The translations under genes and the position numbers were made by a program. This document shows, piece after piece, positions 8,723 through 18,518 of a DNA stretch of 64,000 bases. Below the pieces are notes generated by a model. The model saw only the letters and a program-made list of their open reading frames with translations, ran no database searches and was not told where the DNA came from. Location: the NCBI RefSeq assembly GCF_026262505.1, contig NC_067207.1, positions 2,364,252-2,428,251 of the forward strand, given 5' to 3'. Position 1 is the stretch's first letter, and each line of letters begins with the position of its first letter. Origin of the DNA: Trichomonas vaginalis G3 (taxonomy: Eukaryota; Parabasalia; Trichomonadida; Trichomonadidae).

Positions 8723-10456
8723 ATGAAAGTCGAGATAGGTGTTATATCTGGCTTATCTTATGACTCATACCCGGTAGTTACTATCACTATTAATGATAAA
8801 AAGTACCTTTTTAACAGTCCTTCATTCACACAAAGATGTTTAATGAATGCGAACGTCAAATTATCAAATGTGAATGCTCTTTTTGTTACAAGTAACAGTT
8901 ATAGAGCTATTGCAGGTCTTTGCGGTTATGTAAGCGAATGTCTAATGACTAGCCAAACAATTCCAATTTATTGTGCAAAGAGCTGTGCATCAGCTGTTAT
9001 CTTAACATCAAAATATTCTGACATACATTGCGATGTACCATATAAAGATCAGTTCGTTAATATAGAACCAATTGAACTTACTAAATCTGTTTCTTATGTA
9101 ATGACTATTCCTGATGAGCAGCCAAAATTTGATGCAAAGATTGCCAAATCATACGGTGTCAAGGCTGGTCTTGACTTTAAGAAGCTAAAAGAAGGTAATT
9201 CCGTTACATTAGAGAATGGTCAGGTAATTACCGCAGAAATGTGCATTGGTAATGTTGAAAAAGGAGGTAAAATACTTATTACTGAAGTTCTTGATCTAAA
9301 AGATCTCGAAATCCTCAAGAATATCGAAGATTATGTTTGTATCGTTCATTTCTCATCTCCTGAGATGCTAAAACAAGAACAATACCAAGCAAAATTTGCA
9401 AATGCGCAAACAAACATTGCTTTCAACATGGATGGAAGAATATGCTACTATACGGGCTACGATTTCTTCGAAAAGCACCATAAGAAAGATCCCAAGTTAG
9501 TTGATAAGCTTGCTGTAGGAAAACCAGCTGAAAACATTGGTATTTTCAAGTCATATTTCAATGGTGATGTTTTTGTCGCTTTTCCAGAATCAAAAAGAGG
9601 TTTTTCAAGGGCATATAAACTCAGAGACTTCGAAGAATACGAACCACCAAAGTTACAATTTAATAAATTAGCTATTACGATGTTAGGAACAAATGCAGGC
9701 TTCACACATCTCCACAGAGTTGCCTCTTCAATAATTGTCCATACAAATGATGGAAATATCATCCTGGACTGCGGAGAAGGATTTTTGGAACAATTAAGAA
9801 GAAAATACGGTTTGGAACAGGCCAATCAGATGATTGCTGATACATTAGCAGTCTATACAACACATTTCCACTGGGATCATTGTGGTGGAATCCAATCTTT
9901 GCTTGCTGAAAGAAGAAAATTTACAAATCGAAGGATTCCTGTGTTTTGTGATGATTTCTTCATCGAATACTTGAAGTGTGATGAACAAACAGATGGAGAT
10001 TACAACGTAGATTTCATTTTGAGAAACGAAAATACTTTTAATTATAATAAATTTGTTTTGAGAACGATACCTACTGAGCACTGTGAGAATTCGATGGGCT
10101 GCTGCTTGGATTACGACGGATTAAGGGTTGCTTACCCAGGTGATCATCATATTTTAGATAAATTCGGAGAAACAGTTGGCCACTGCGATATTTTGATCCA
10201 TGAAGCCACAAAAGGTGACAGAGAAGATTCCCATGAAGAAGCTTGGGGACACAGCTCTGTTTGGTCGGCAGAAAAAATTGGAAATAATTTGGGAGCAAAA
10301 CTTAATGTTATTACTCATATATCAAAGAGATTCCAGGAAAAGGAAATCACTGCTCCTTCGCCAAACATGGTTTTCGCATTTGACTTCATGACAGTGAGAC
10401 TTGAAGACAAAGACGAATTGAGAGCGGCTTTTGACAGGACAATTCCTTTTAAATAA
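8723..10456 (+). CDS. long-form tRNA 3' processing endonuclease (RNase Z, ELAC2 type)
   Basis: 577 residues with the two-lobe layout of tRNase Z-long. The N-terminal half is a degenerate metallo-beta-lactamase lobe (ITINDKKYLFNSP, LFVTSNSYRAIAGLCGY). The C-terminal half is the catalytic lobe. There one sees LGTNAGFTHLHRVASSIIVH, the strand ILDCGEGFLEQLRRKYG, the zinc motif THFHWDHCGG (HxHxDH, ~380-386), IPTEHCENSMGCCL, YPGDHH, the HEAT-type segment IHEAT, and WGHSSVW with the late His. The PxKxRN motif before the strand is replaced. The enzyme cuts pre-tRNA 3' trailers before CCA addition in nucleus and organelle. A tRNA gene happens to lie 0.6 kb upstream, with no implied link. Length is shorter than human ELAC2 and within the range of protist forms. 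Confidence 0.9.
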   Translation: MKVEIGVISGLSYDSYPVVTITINDKKYLFNSPSFTQRCLMNANVKLSNVNALFVTSNSYRAIAGLCGYVSECLMTSQTIPIYCAKSCASAVILTSKYSDIHCDVPYKDQFVNIEPIELTKSVSYVMTIPDEQPKFDAKIAKSYGVKAGLDFKKLKEGNSVTLENGQVITAEMCIGNVEKGGKILITEVLDLKDLEILKNIEDYVCIVHFSSPEMLKQEQYQAKFANAQTNIAFNMDGRICYYTGYDFFEKHHKKDPKLVDKLAVGKPAENIGIFKSYFNGDVFVAFPESKRGFSRAYKLRDFEEYEPPKLQFNKLAITMLGTNAGFTHLHRVASSIIVHTNDGNIILDCGEGFLEQLRRKYGLEQANQMIADTLAVYTTHFHWDHCGGIQSLLAERRKFTNRRIPVFCDDFFIEYLKCDEQTDGDYNVDFILRNENTFNYNKFVLRTIPTEHCENSMGCCLDYDGLRVAYPGDHHILDKFGETVGHCDILIHEATKGDREDSHEEAWGHSSVWSAEKIGNNLGAKLNVITHISKRFQEKEITAPSPNMVFAFDFMTVRLEDKDELRAAFDRTIPFK

Positions 10457-10540
10457 ATTGTTTTCTTTGTATTTTCTTTAAAAAAAAAATAATTTAATAT
10501 TTTTACAAAAAAATAACAGAATAGAAGAGAGTATATGAGA

Positions 10541-11131
10541 TTATTTGTGTGATGATGAGAGAATATGAGCAATTCTTTCCTTTTGCTTGTTCCAGTTCTT
10601 TGGTACATTCAATTCGCTTAATTCTGTGGGAGATGGTGGAGGAGGAAGCTGTTCAATAAGTTTCTTTGCATATGCATCACCTCCACGACGCATTTTACTT
10701 GCTGCTTCTGGATTTGGAACTTCTCTATTTCCTGGGATTAAAATTTCAATGAATGAATCGTAAATGTAGTTGATTAATGTGTATACACGAACTGAAACAT
10801 TCCATTCTTTGAACATTTCAGATGTATCGAAAACTCTTGTTTGTGGATAAATTAATGGATGAACAATTCCTGGTTGAAAGACAATTTTAGGTACAGATGC
10901 TGGGAAATTATCGAAAATAATAAGATAAGTAAGAATTTGATCTTTGTATATTCCATTATTTGGCATCATCGTGACTTGCCATTGAAAAGTATTAGCAACT
11001 GATGGTTGAACTAATACTCCTTTCCTAACTTGCTGTAAACAGGCACGAAAATCTTGTAAAAGTAGTCTTTCGCTCGCTCCAGATTGCATAATTTTGATAA
11101 AAAAATTATTTCTTATCGGCCTAATTTTCAT
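10541..11131 (-). CDS. AKTIP/FTS-like ubiquitin E2 variant (UEV)
   Basis: Up to 196 residues with a UBC fold and no catalytic Cys. Helix 1 (SERLLLQDFRACLQQ) leads to the sheet WQVTMMPNNGIYKDQILTYLIIF, then FPASVPKIVF, and the block GIVHPLIYPQTRVFDTSEMFKEW, where an active E2 would carry HPN...C. The pattern F/VHPLI-P...D...F.W and the following long helix with LNPEAA-like PNPEAASKM match AKTIP (Fused Toes), the UEV of the FTS-Hook-FHIP dynein-adaptor complex. The C-terminus has a short Pro run (LPPPPSP). Two ATGs are possible: the upstream one, and one 14 codons later giving MQSGASERLLL, which also keeps the fold. The role in dynein-linked vesicle traffic is inferred from the family. Confidence 0.75.
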   Translation of the reverse strand: MKIRPIRNNFFIKIMQSGASERLLLQDFRACLQQVRKGVLVQPSVANTFQWQVTMMPNNGIYKDQILTYLIIFDNFPASVPKIVFQPGIVHPLIYPQTRVFDTSEMFKEWNVSVRVYTLINYIYDSFIEILIPGNREVPNPEAASKMRRGGDAYAKKLIEQLPPPPSPTELSELNVPKNWNKQKERIAHILSSSHK

Positions 11132-12005
11132 GAAAGATCAGGAAATTGATCATTTTAGTGTGATAGAATATTAGTATTATTTGCTTCTTATATAATTCCT
11201 TAATGAGACGTGCCAAATGAAAACTTGATGAAATTTTCTCTCAAAACCATTCTTATCTAGCGTCCCTTGTATGTACAAATTTACAAGACTAGAGATAAAA
11301 GTAATAATTTTATACAGAAATTTAATATCTTATGTCTGTTTCCAGGGATTGACGTGCTGCTATGAGTATCCATGTTTATTGAATTAAGAATATTGTTAAC
11401 TTTGTTAAAATATGGAGATACCAAAATGAAATTTAAGGAAATTATGATATATTTTTGATATGATTTTTAAAATAATTCCAAAAACAAATCATTTGCAATT
11501 AACTTGTAATTAAATGAATTGTTAAATCATTTCATAGAGTTAAAAATTTCCAAAAATATTTTGAAAATCAAATTTTGAAGATTTTTTATTTTAATTTTAA
11601 TTTTATTTTTCAAAAATCATCAAAAATTTGGAAAATTTTGGAGAAACATTATCATTGATATAGAAATAAATAACAATAATTAGTGTATCTATGAACTTTA
11701 ATTTCAAAAACATGATTTTTTCAAAATCATTAGAGTAAAGAGGCATATTTGATCCATGATATATCACCTTTATGTAATACTCTATTTGATTGCAATAGAA
11801 AGGGACATAAAATCTATCTACATTCAACCTGAACGATTATTTTTGATGGACAGATGCCACTCTGAAAAACTTTCATGATTTTTTGAATACAATTTTATGT
11901 TATTTGCATGTTACATAACTCAGTCATTCATAAAAAAGCGAAAAATAAAAATTCAAAGCGATAAAAGATGAAGAGGTAAAACCGTCAAACTTTTAAAATA
12001 TCAAA
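11132..12005. other. divergent intergenic region
   Basis: Very AT-rich upstream region of both the AKTIP-like gene and NSF. It contains runs of TTTTGAAAATC and AATTTTAATTTT, which are simple-sequence-like, but no gene is recognised. Confidence 0.55.
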
Positions 12006-14222
12006 ATGTCTAATGCCTTTAGCTTGAAGTGTATGAAGTCTACAGACACAGCGTCTGCTAAGACAAACTTCGTATATGTTAGCCCCAACATTTTTTCTCA
12101 AATTCAAGGAGCCAGCGAGAAATACGTAATTATCAAGGGTTCCATCTGCAGAGTTGAGTCTAATCCTAAGATTGATGATGCCTACATCTCACTCAACAGC
12201 AACCAGAGAACATTCTTCAGAGCTGCCTTCGATGAGTTGATGACAGTTCGTCCATACATTTTTGGTGCAGATTCAATGATTGCAACACGCGTCAAGATCG
12301 AAATCTCATTCCAAAAAGCCAATCATTCAGCCAAAACCCAAATGAAAGCTAAAGAACTTTTCGAATTTTGGAAGACAAACATGGGAACACTTCCATTCTG
12401 CGAGAACTTCATTTACTACGCCGAGTACAACGGCACAGCCTTCAATTTCAAGGTCTTAGAACTCGAAGGCGCCACAGCAGGTGATATTGCCAACGGAAAG
12501 GAATCTACGACAGTTATGTCCGCATTCTTCCAACCATCTGCTACCGTTTTCAAGTTTACAAAGACCGATAAGAACATTCAAATCGAAGATGAAGATTCCG
12601 GAGCCGGATCTGCTCTTTTCAAGCCAGATTGGGACTTCAAGAAGATGGGCATTGGTGGCCTTGACGAGCAGTTTGTTACTCTCTTCCGCCGTGCCTTTGC
12701 TTCTCGTATTTTCCCTCCATCCGTCGTCAAACAACTCGGAATTCAGCACGTCAAAGGTATTTTACTCTACGGTCCACCAGGTACTGGTAAAACACTCATG
12801 GCCCGTCAGATTGGTAAAATGCTGAACACTGTCGACCCAATTATCGTAAATGGTCCAGAATTACTCAACAAATACGTCGGTGAGTCCGAAGCGAACGTAC
12901 GTAAGCTCTTCGAACCAGCCATCAAGGACCAAAACGAAAACGGCGACGATGCCCAGCTCCATCTCATTATTTTCGATGAATTCGATTCTCTTACAAAGCA
13001 GCGTGGTCGCGGCAGCGATAACACTGGTACAGAGGACCGTATCGTTAACCAGCTCCTTTCTATGATCGATGGTGTCGACTCATTGAACAATGTTCTTATT
13101 ATCGGTATGACAAACCGTCGCGACCTTATCGATAACGCTCTTCTTCGTCCGGGCCGTTTCGAAGTCCAGATTGAAGTCAATCTTCCAGACGAAAAAGGCC
13201 GTCAGCAAATTTTCGAAATTCACACCGGCCCATTACGTCAAAACAACAGACTGGCTAAGGATGTCGACATCAAAGAACTCGCCCATGAAAGCCGCAACTA
13301 CACAGGTGCTGAAATTGCAGGTGTTGTCAAATCTGCTGTTTCATTTGCTATGAATGAGCGAATTAACATCGACAACCTCAAGGAAAAGATCGATCTCGAG
13401 CATTTACTTGTTACCCGCCAGCACATGTTGCTCGCTCTCGATGAAGTTAAGCCTGCATTTGGTGTCGAAGAAGATACTCTTGCCAAGTTATGCGTTCGTG
13501 GCATTATTGACTTCTCCGATAACTTCAAGGCCCAGAGAGACCAGATGAAGCGCTTCTTGGACGCTTTGAGGAACGATCCTCATCAATCCTTGATGTCCTT
13601 CTGCATTTCCGGGCCATCCAAGTGCGGACAGACTGCTTTCGCTGCACAGGTCTGCCGCGATGCAGGATTCTCCTTCGTAAGAGCAATTCAAGCAAGAGAA
13701 TTCATCGGAACTTCTGAAGACAAAGTTGCAGGTTCTATCTTGCAAATATTCGAAGATGCTTACAAATCATCATATTCAGCTATCATTATCGATGATGTTG
13801 ACATGTTGGTCGATTATACCCCAATTGGACCTCGTTTCTCAAACAAGATCTTCCAGGCTATCCTCATCTTACTCAAGACAGCACCTCCGATCGGCAGAAA
13901 ACTCGCAATCTTCCTTACAACCTCACAAAGAGAGGAAATGCAGACAATCGGCTTAGACCCACGTTTCTTCTACGAAGAAGTTTATCTTAACGCTCTTACA
14001 ACATTCGACGAACTCCTTACTGTTATCAACAACATCGCACCAGAGAAATTCAAACCATCAAACGATGAAACAAAGGAGGCCGAAGAATTCGTATCAAGAA
14101 ACTCAATACCAATCAAGAAGGCAATCGAGGCTATCGATCTCGTCGTTTACGAATCAAAGGGTGAACCAATTCAGTGGAAGGAACTCAAATTCGCTCTCGA
14201 ACAACATACTAAGAGATTGTAA
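12006..14222 (+). CDS. NSF: N-ethylmaleimide-sensitive factor (NSF/Sec18) AAA ATPase
   Basis: 738 residues with the full NSF layout: N domain (~1-200, binds SNAP), D1 (~225-480) and D2 (~500-738). D1 has Walker A GPPGTGKT (~256-263), Walker B LIIFDEFDSL and the arginine-finger region ALLRPGRFE. D2 has SAIIIDDVDMLVDYTPIGPRFSN, a near-exact match to the D2 Walker B region of animal NSF, and NSF-type helices after it. NSF takes apart SNARE complexes after membrane fusion. The oddity is D2 Walker A, which reads GPSKCGQT (~535-542) with Gln (CAG) in place of the invariant Lys. Codon use is rich in C-ending codons, suggesting high expression. It stands alone with no operon-like neighbour. Confidence 0.95.
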   Translation: MSNAFSLKCMKSTDTASAKTNFVYVSPNIFSQIQGASEKYVIIKGSICRVESNPKIDDAYISLNSNQRTFFRAAFDELMTVRPYIFGADSMIATRVKIEISFQKANHSAKTQMKAKELFEFWKTNMGTLPFCENFIYYAEYNGTAFNFKVLELEGATAGDIANGKESTTVMSAFFQPSATVFKFTKTDKNIQIEDEDSGAGSALFKPDWDFKKMGIGGLDEQFVTLFRRAFASRIFPPSVVKQLGIQHVKGILLYGPPGTGKTLMARQIGKMLNTVDPIIVNGPELLNKYVGESEANVRKLFEPAIKDQNENGDDAQLHLIIFDEFDSLTKQRGRGSDNTGTEDRIVNQLLSMIDGVDSLNNVLIIGMTNRRDLIDNALLRPGRFEVQIEVNLPDEKGRQQIFEIHTGPLRQNNRLAKDVDIKELAHESRNYTGAEIAGVVKSAVSFAMNERINIDNLKEKIDLEHLLVTRQHMLLALDEVKPAFGVEEDTLAKLCVRGIIDFSDNFKAQRDQMKRFLDALRNDPHQSLMSFCISGPSKCGQTAFAAQVCRDAGFSFVRAIQAREFIGTSEDKVAGSILQIFEDAYKSSYSAIIIDDVDMLVDYTPIGPRFSNKIFQAILILLKTAPPIGRKLAIFLTTSQREEMQTIGLDPRFFYEEVYLNALTTFDELLTVINNIAPEKFKPSNDETKEAEEFVSRNSIPIKKAIEAIDLVVYESKGEPIQWKELKFALEQHTKRL

Positions 14223-14553
14223 ACAAAAAAGGATTATTTCGTACTTACTTTTTTTTTTAAAGTTATATTTGAAATTTTGTGGAATGAGTTAGAATTTTAC
14301 ATGGCATTTGCTTTTCATATTGAACAATATTTGACATTCCTTCCATTTCTGAGTATTTCTTAATAAATTCTTTTTCCTTCGTAAAGACTCGAATCCAAAT
14401 TTTTCGAAAGGGTTTCACTCAACATTTATGAGAGGAGGAGAAGAATGAGGGGAGTTTACATAGGAAATTAAGTGAATTGATTGTGGCAACACCTAATCTT
14501 GCAGCAGTAAATAACAATCCATATAACAATCCGTTTATTGAATATTGGGAATA
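14223..14553. other. intergenic between converging genes, nothing recognised
   Basis: 3' flanks of NSF and of the multi-membrane gene. No feature is seen apart from A/T runs. Confidence 0.5.
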
Positions 14554-15915
14554 TTATTCCGGTGGTGGTGGAAGATCAGCTGGCGGTGGTGGAGTTGGTC
14601 CAGCGAGATTTTCTTCGATTGGAGGCTGTTGCTGTGGCGGTGGAGGAGCACCATAATAAGGACCTCCTTCGGGTTGTGGGTAAGGCTGTTGTGGTGCTGT
14701 AGGATAAGGCTGTTGTAGTGCTGTAGGATAAGGTTGTTGTGGTGCTGTAGGGTAAGGTTGTTGTGGTGCTGTAGGGTAAGCTCCTGGAGGATATGCTTCT
14801 GCTGTAGGATATGGTTGTTGAGGTGGCATCGCGTAGTTGAAGTCTGATCCAGGAAATGGAGCACTTCGTTGTGCTTCTTCAACACGACGCAAGTAATCGT
14901 CCAAACGCATGAATTCGTCGTGATCGATAGATTTAAGCGTGTCTGGAACTGGTTGGTATGGAGTGAATTTGCCAGATTGAGAATTTGAAACTTTTCTTTT
15001 GATGATGACTTTCTGGTAGTTTGAGAATATAATGAAGAGATTCTCTACGATAATCGCTAGTCCAATACACTTAAGAATAGCAAGGAAAACTCTGCCAAAA
15101 CATGAACTCCAGAATTTAACGTAAAGGCTTTTCCCTGCAAGGCAAAAGTATTTGGGAACCTTGTAGATATAGGATTTCACTTTGAATTCTCTTTGCCAAG
15201 AGGAATATGTGCAATTCTTTAATTGATCAATCTGACTTACCATATATCCTTGGTAATTTTCATCAAATTAAACCTTTATTTTGGCTTTGACAATAGTAAT
15301 CTTGCTACTTGTATCAATCTCAACTTGTTCAGGAATTTCCCATGATGCGTAATTTAAGACCATTTTTTGTACAATTATAGCTGTGTTAACGATGAGACGC
15401 AATATTGGTGGGTTATTCGCAACCTTGCTTAGCATCTTTGATACCTTCTTTTCTTTAGTGTAACAATATTTTTCAGAACTACAGTAACAGCAAGCATCTC
15501 TGTCTTTTCCATATAATAATGCTCTAACCAAACCTAAATGGGTTCTATTTTCAACACCATCTTCTATGGCAAAGCACATAACAGATAATGACGTAAAAAG
15601 TATCGATGCGCCCAATAAAGCAATACCAGGAATTAAAACAGGTAACCTGGAGCTGTCGTAGATCATATTGACTATGCCAATTGGTATTAACGCGATAATT
15701 ATATTTTTAATTAAACTTGTAATCAAATACCAAACACGTAAGTAAATTTTCCGAGATTTGAATCTTGCAATAATGTAAATTATAATGTTAACAGCCCAAA
15801 TGGAGGCCACTAAACTAATAGGTCCATACGGAAAATCACCAACAAAGGCCCATTGAGCAGTATCAGTAGCTACGGGATTTGGGGTAGGAGTATCGTAGTC
15901 ATAATAATAAGGCAT
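14554..15915 (-). pseudogene. multi-membrane protein with Pro/Gln-rich tail, split by an in-frame TAA
   Basis: One reading frame of 454 codons broken by a single TAA at 15268-15270. The first part starts MPYYYDYDTPTPNP at the first ATG and has about four hydrophobic segments (for example ISLVASIWAVNIIIYIIARF and LLGASILFTSLSVMCFAI). It also has a Cys-rich loop (DACCYCSSEKYC). The second part continues in the same frame with no ATG for eight codons, then gives another span (FLAILKCIGLAIIVENLFIIF) and a tail of PYPTAPQQ repeats ending PPPPADLPPPPE. Composition and topology read as one five-span protein. Either the gene is freshly inactivated, the stop is read through, or two proteins are made. 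I do not recognise the family. The repeats of about 8 codons in the tail may be copy-number variable. Confidence 0.7.
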
Positions 15916-16416
15916 TATGGAAAAATATAAACTTTTTTTTATTGCAACGGTCTTCTTCACAAAAATTGAATTTAGTTTGATAAAAAGCAAAACAATTCAG
16001 ACCCGTAAAGACAAAATGACTGCCAACATGAAATAATCACCAAATGATACTTTATTATATTGATAGAATATACACACATGTTGTTAATAAAAATTATATC
16101 CCTGAAATGACCTGAATGCTATTTCAGGATATTCAAAATTAAATCTTTATTGTTCAGCTAAAAAATATTAATTAATAACATAAAGAAGTTATTGAAAAAA
16201 AGTGTTGCCGTTTAATTTTTCACATAAAACCGAACAAATTGATCAAATCAGATATAAGTATCTCAATAAGGTTTTTACATATTCACAAAGAATATGGAAT
16301 AATAGATTAATCAAATAAACATTTTGTTTTTCTTTAATCTGTAAATAATTTTTGAAAATAAAAAAATGTGGGAGGCACAAATACAGTTTATACATAAATC
16401 AGGATAAAAACATCGA
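15916..16416. other. intergenic, nothing recognised
   Basis: AT-rich spacer between the multi-membrane gene and the three-repeat Myb gene. No gene or repeat is recognised. Confidence 0.5.
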
Positions 16417-17304
16417 TTATAATGATATATTATTATTCGGATTTGATGGGAGCTTTGGAGAGAAGAGAGAAAGTCCGTTGAAAATAAGATTAGGAGAGAG
16501 GCTAAATTGGTCTTCACGAAGTGATGGAGACCATTGCATAGGAGTGACATCTTTGTCAAGTGATGGTGATGGCTGTGGGAATGGAGATTTCAAGAATGGC
16601 GAAAATACTGGCGTCTGCAATGATGAGGCAAGTGTTGGTGTGGCCGGTGGTTTCGGCTCGTTCTGAATTTCGGCCGCAATTTCTTCGAGTTTTGGCGGCT
16701 TCGGGATATCATCTGCAGACTTTGGCATTTTCTGAAGTGAAGGACGTCCACGCTTTGGTCTTTGAATACCAAGCTGATCATACAATATCTGCTTCTTTAA
16801 TGTGGAGTTCCATCTATTTTTAACACAATTGTCACTTCTTCCATTGAACATTTCCGAAATTTTTACCCACTGATTTCCGTATTTCTCATGTAGTTGAATC
16901 AATAATTTGTCTTCTTCAGGCGTCCAAGGTGATCTATTAACATTTGGATCAAGATGATTACGCCATCTCTCACGGCATTGCTTTCCAAGTCTTCCAGGTA
17001 GTATTTCAGCTAACTTCTTCCAATTTTTAGTTCCATTTTCTTGAACAAATTTGATAATCATTTCGTCTTCTTCGCGAGTCCATGAACCTTTAATCAATTT
17101 AGGGTCTAATACTTTGCACCATCTCTCTCCTATTTGAGTTGCAGTTTTGCCTGGAAAATATGGAAGTAATGATGGCCAATTGTCTGTAGGTTCTTCTGTC
17201 ATAAGCTTTTGAAGGAGGGCATCATCTTCTGCACTCCATTTATTGTTGTGTGTTCTTGAAACTGCTTTCTGGCGTTGTCTGGTTGGCGCAAGTGCAGTTT
17301 CCAT
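16417..17304 (-). CDS. R1R2R3 Myb transcription factor (c-Myb type)
   Basis: 295 residues with three tandem Myb repeats. R1 (~22-67) is WSAEDD...W...L...RW. R2 (~72-119) is GSWTREEDE...WKKLAEILPGRLGKQCRERWRNHL. R3 (~124-170) is SPWTPEEDKLL...WVKISEMFNGRSDNCVKNRWNST. The spaced tryptophans and the QCRERW / NCVKNRW recognition helices are those of animal c-Myb and plant 3R-Myb proteins, which bind AACNG-type sites. The C-terminal 120 residues are rich in Pro and Ser (PKPPATPTLASSLQTPVFSPFLK), as expected of an activation or regulatory region with many SP/TP phosphosites. Trichomonads have a very large, mostly two-repeat Myb family, so a three-repeat member is less common. Targets cannot be read from this window. 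Confidence 0.92.
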   Translation of the reverse strand: METALAPTRQRQKAVSRTHNNKWSAEDDALLQKLMTEEPTDNWPSLLPYFPGKTATQIGERWCKVLDPKLIKGSWTREEDEMIIKFVQENGTKNWKKLAEILPGRLGKQCRERWRNHLDPNVNRSPWTPEEDKLLIQLHEKYGNQWVKISEMFNGRSDNCVKNRWNSTLKKQILYDQLGIQRPKRGRPSLQKMPKSADDIPKPPKLEEIAAEIQNEPKPPATPTLASSLQTPVFSPFLKSPFPQPSPSLDKDVTPMQWSPSLREDQFSLSPNLIFNGLSLFSPKLPSNPNNNISL

Positions 17305-17840
17305 GAAAAAAAATTAATGATAAATAAACGGCAACTTTCTTGTAAAGAGAGGATTATGGGTGCTGAACATGAATTTCATAGTTTTCTCGTTTTTTCCGAA
17401 TTTCCCAATAAATATCATTAAAAAATACAATTAGTGAATTGAGATTGAAATCGTTGGTAATTAATCCGATTCTTATTTTGCAAAAATAACCACCAATTCC
17501 GATTAATTTTAAAAATATATTTAAGTGGTCTATCGGAATTTAAAATTTAGATGATTATATAGGACTTTTTCCCTTGCATTGATTCATTTGCAAGTTTATA
17601 TACTTTACCTCTTATATGAAACATATCATTCTTATTATGCCTCTAATCTTTTATGGGATTGGATATCGGATGTAAATTTAGATATTATCGCAAAATAAAG
17701 ATATGTTTATGCGTTAATGCATTAGGGAGGTTTTCTTATTAATGTCAAACATAAATCATAAAGAAATTTAAAATGATAATAATTTACATAACAAAGATAT
17801 TGAAAATATCAACATGCAAATGATTTGTATACATATATGC
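17305..17840. other. intergenic, nothing recognised
   Basis: AT-rich upstream region of the Myb gene. No coding frame or RNA gene is seen. Confidence 0.5.
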
Positions 17841-18116
17841 TTAGTCTTCTAAAGCCTTATCCCAATCTTTTGGATCCATCGGACTTTCGTCTGAATCACC
17901 GGATAAAGCTTGTACATATGCATCTAATTCTTTATCTATTAATTCATTTTCCTTTGATTTCGGAGTATTAGGCGATTTCATTAACAAAGGTGCATGAGGA
18001 TCTTCGACATCATTTTTTTTCACTTGAATTCTGCCTCCAGCACGTAATGCTGCACGAGGATCATCTCGTAATGCTTCAGGAGTTTCATTTTTACAACAAC
18101 TAAAAACCATACCCAT
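17841..18116 (-). CDS. small N-terminally acylated protein, function unknown
   Basis: 91 residues from the first in-frame ATG (MGMVFSCCKNETPEALRDDP). Gly2 with Ser6 fits N-myristoylation and the adjacent Cys-Cys fits palmitoylation, so the product should be anchored to a membrane face. The rest is hydrophilic and acidic, with DPHAPLL, which resembles a dileucine sorting signal, and a helical C-terminus (LIDKELDAYVQALSG). The general plan recalls lysosomal/endosomal anchor proteins such as LAMTOR1, but the sequence similarity is too weak to claim it. An upstream TTG could extend it by three codons; the ATG is preferred because it creates the acylation signal. Confidence 0.65.
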   Translation of the reverse strand: MGMVFSCCKNETPEALRDDPRAALRAGGRIQVKKNDVEDPHAPLLMKSPNTPKSKENELIDKELDAYVQALSGDSDESPMDPKDWDKALED

Positions 18117-18518
18117 ATTTCCCAATTTGTCACTTTTTAATCACTTCACAAAATTTTATTGAGATTTTGAAACATTTTTAGACGTAACATCTTGATATCG
18201 AGCCATAATTCATAAATAAGATCTCTTGCATAAGAATCAGGATCGATAACAGTAATATCATATTGCTCTAGAAGTTTATAAATTTACCCGATTCATTTCA
18301 ATTTTTGAATAATTTTTCTGAAGTTTCCGGAATGAATAATAAATTTCCCTTACATCCAAACTCAATGACATATAATTTACCAGACTAGTAATTACCTGAA
18401 TATGATGACATCGATATGTTAAATTAAATGCATTGATAATTGCGATCGGCAGATTTGAGAGTTTCTTACAAAATTTCAAAAGTTTATAATTTGTAAAAAA
18501 AAGATCATTTTTTTAATA
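18117..18518. other. divergent intergenic region
   Basis: Shared upstream region of the acylated-protein gene and the polytopic membrane protein gene. A 68-codon frame on the minus strand has no protein-like features and is not called. Confidence 0.5.
18505..18511 (+). promoter_or_regulatory. initiator-like TCATTTT
   Basis: Matches the trichomonad initiator TCA-pyrimidine-(T/A) and lies 7 bases before the ATG of the polytopic membrane protein gene, the expected distance for the very short 5' leaders of this group. Confidence 0.5.

Noticed and set aside
8532-8723. 63-codon frame ending at the RNase Z start
   Set aside because: Composition is Ile/Leu/Val-rich without family signature; it lies in an upstream spacer and has no initiator match.
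12456-14292. Several open frames overlapping NSF on both strands
   Set aside because: They are shadows of a strongly biased real gene; no independent features.
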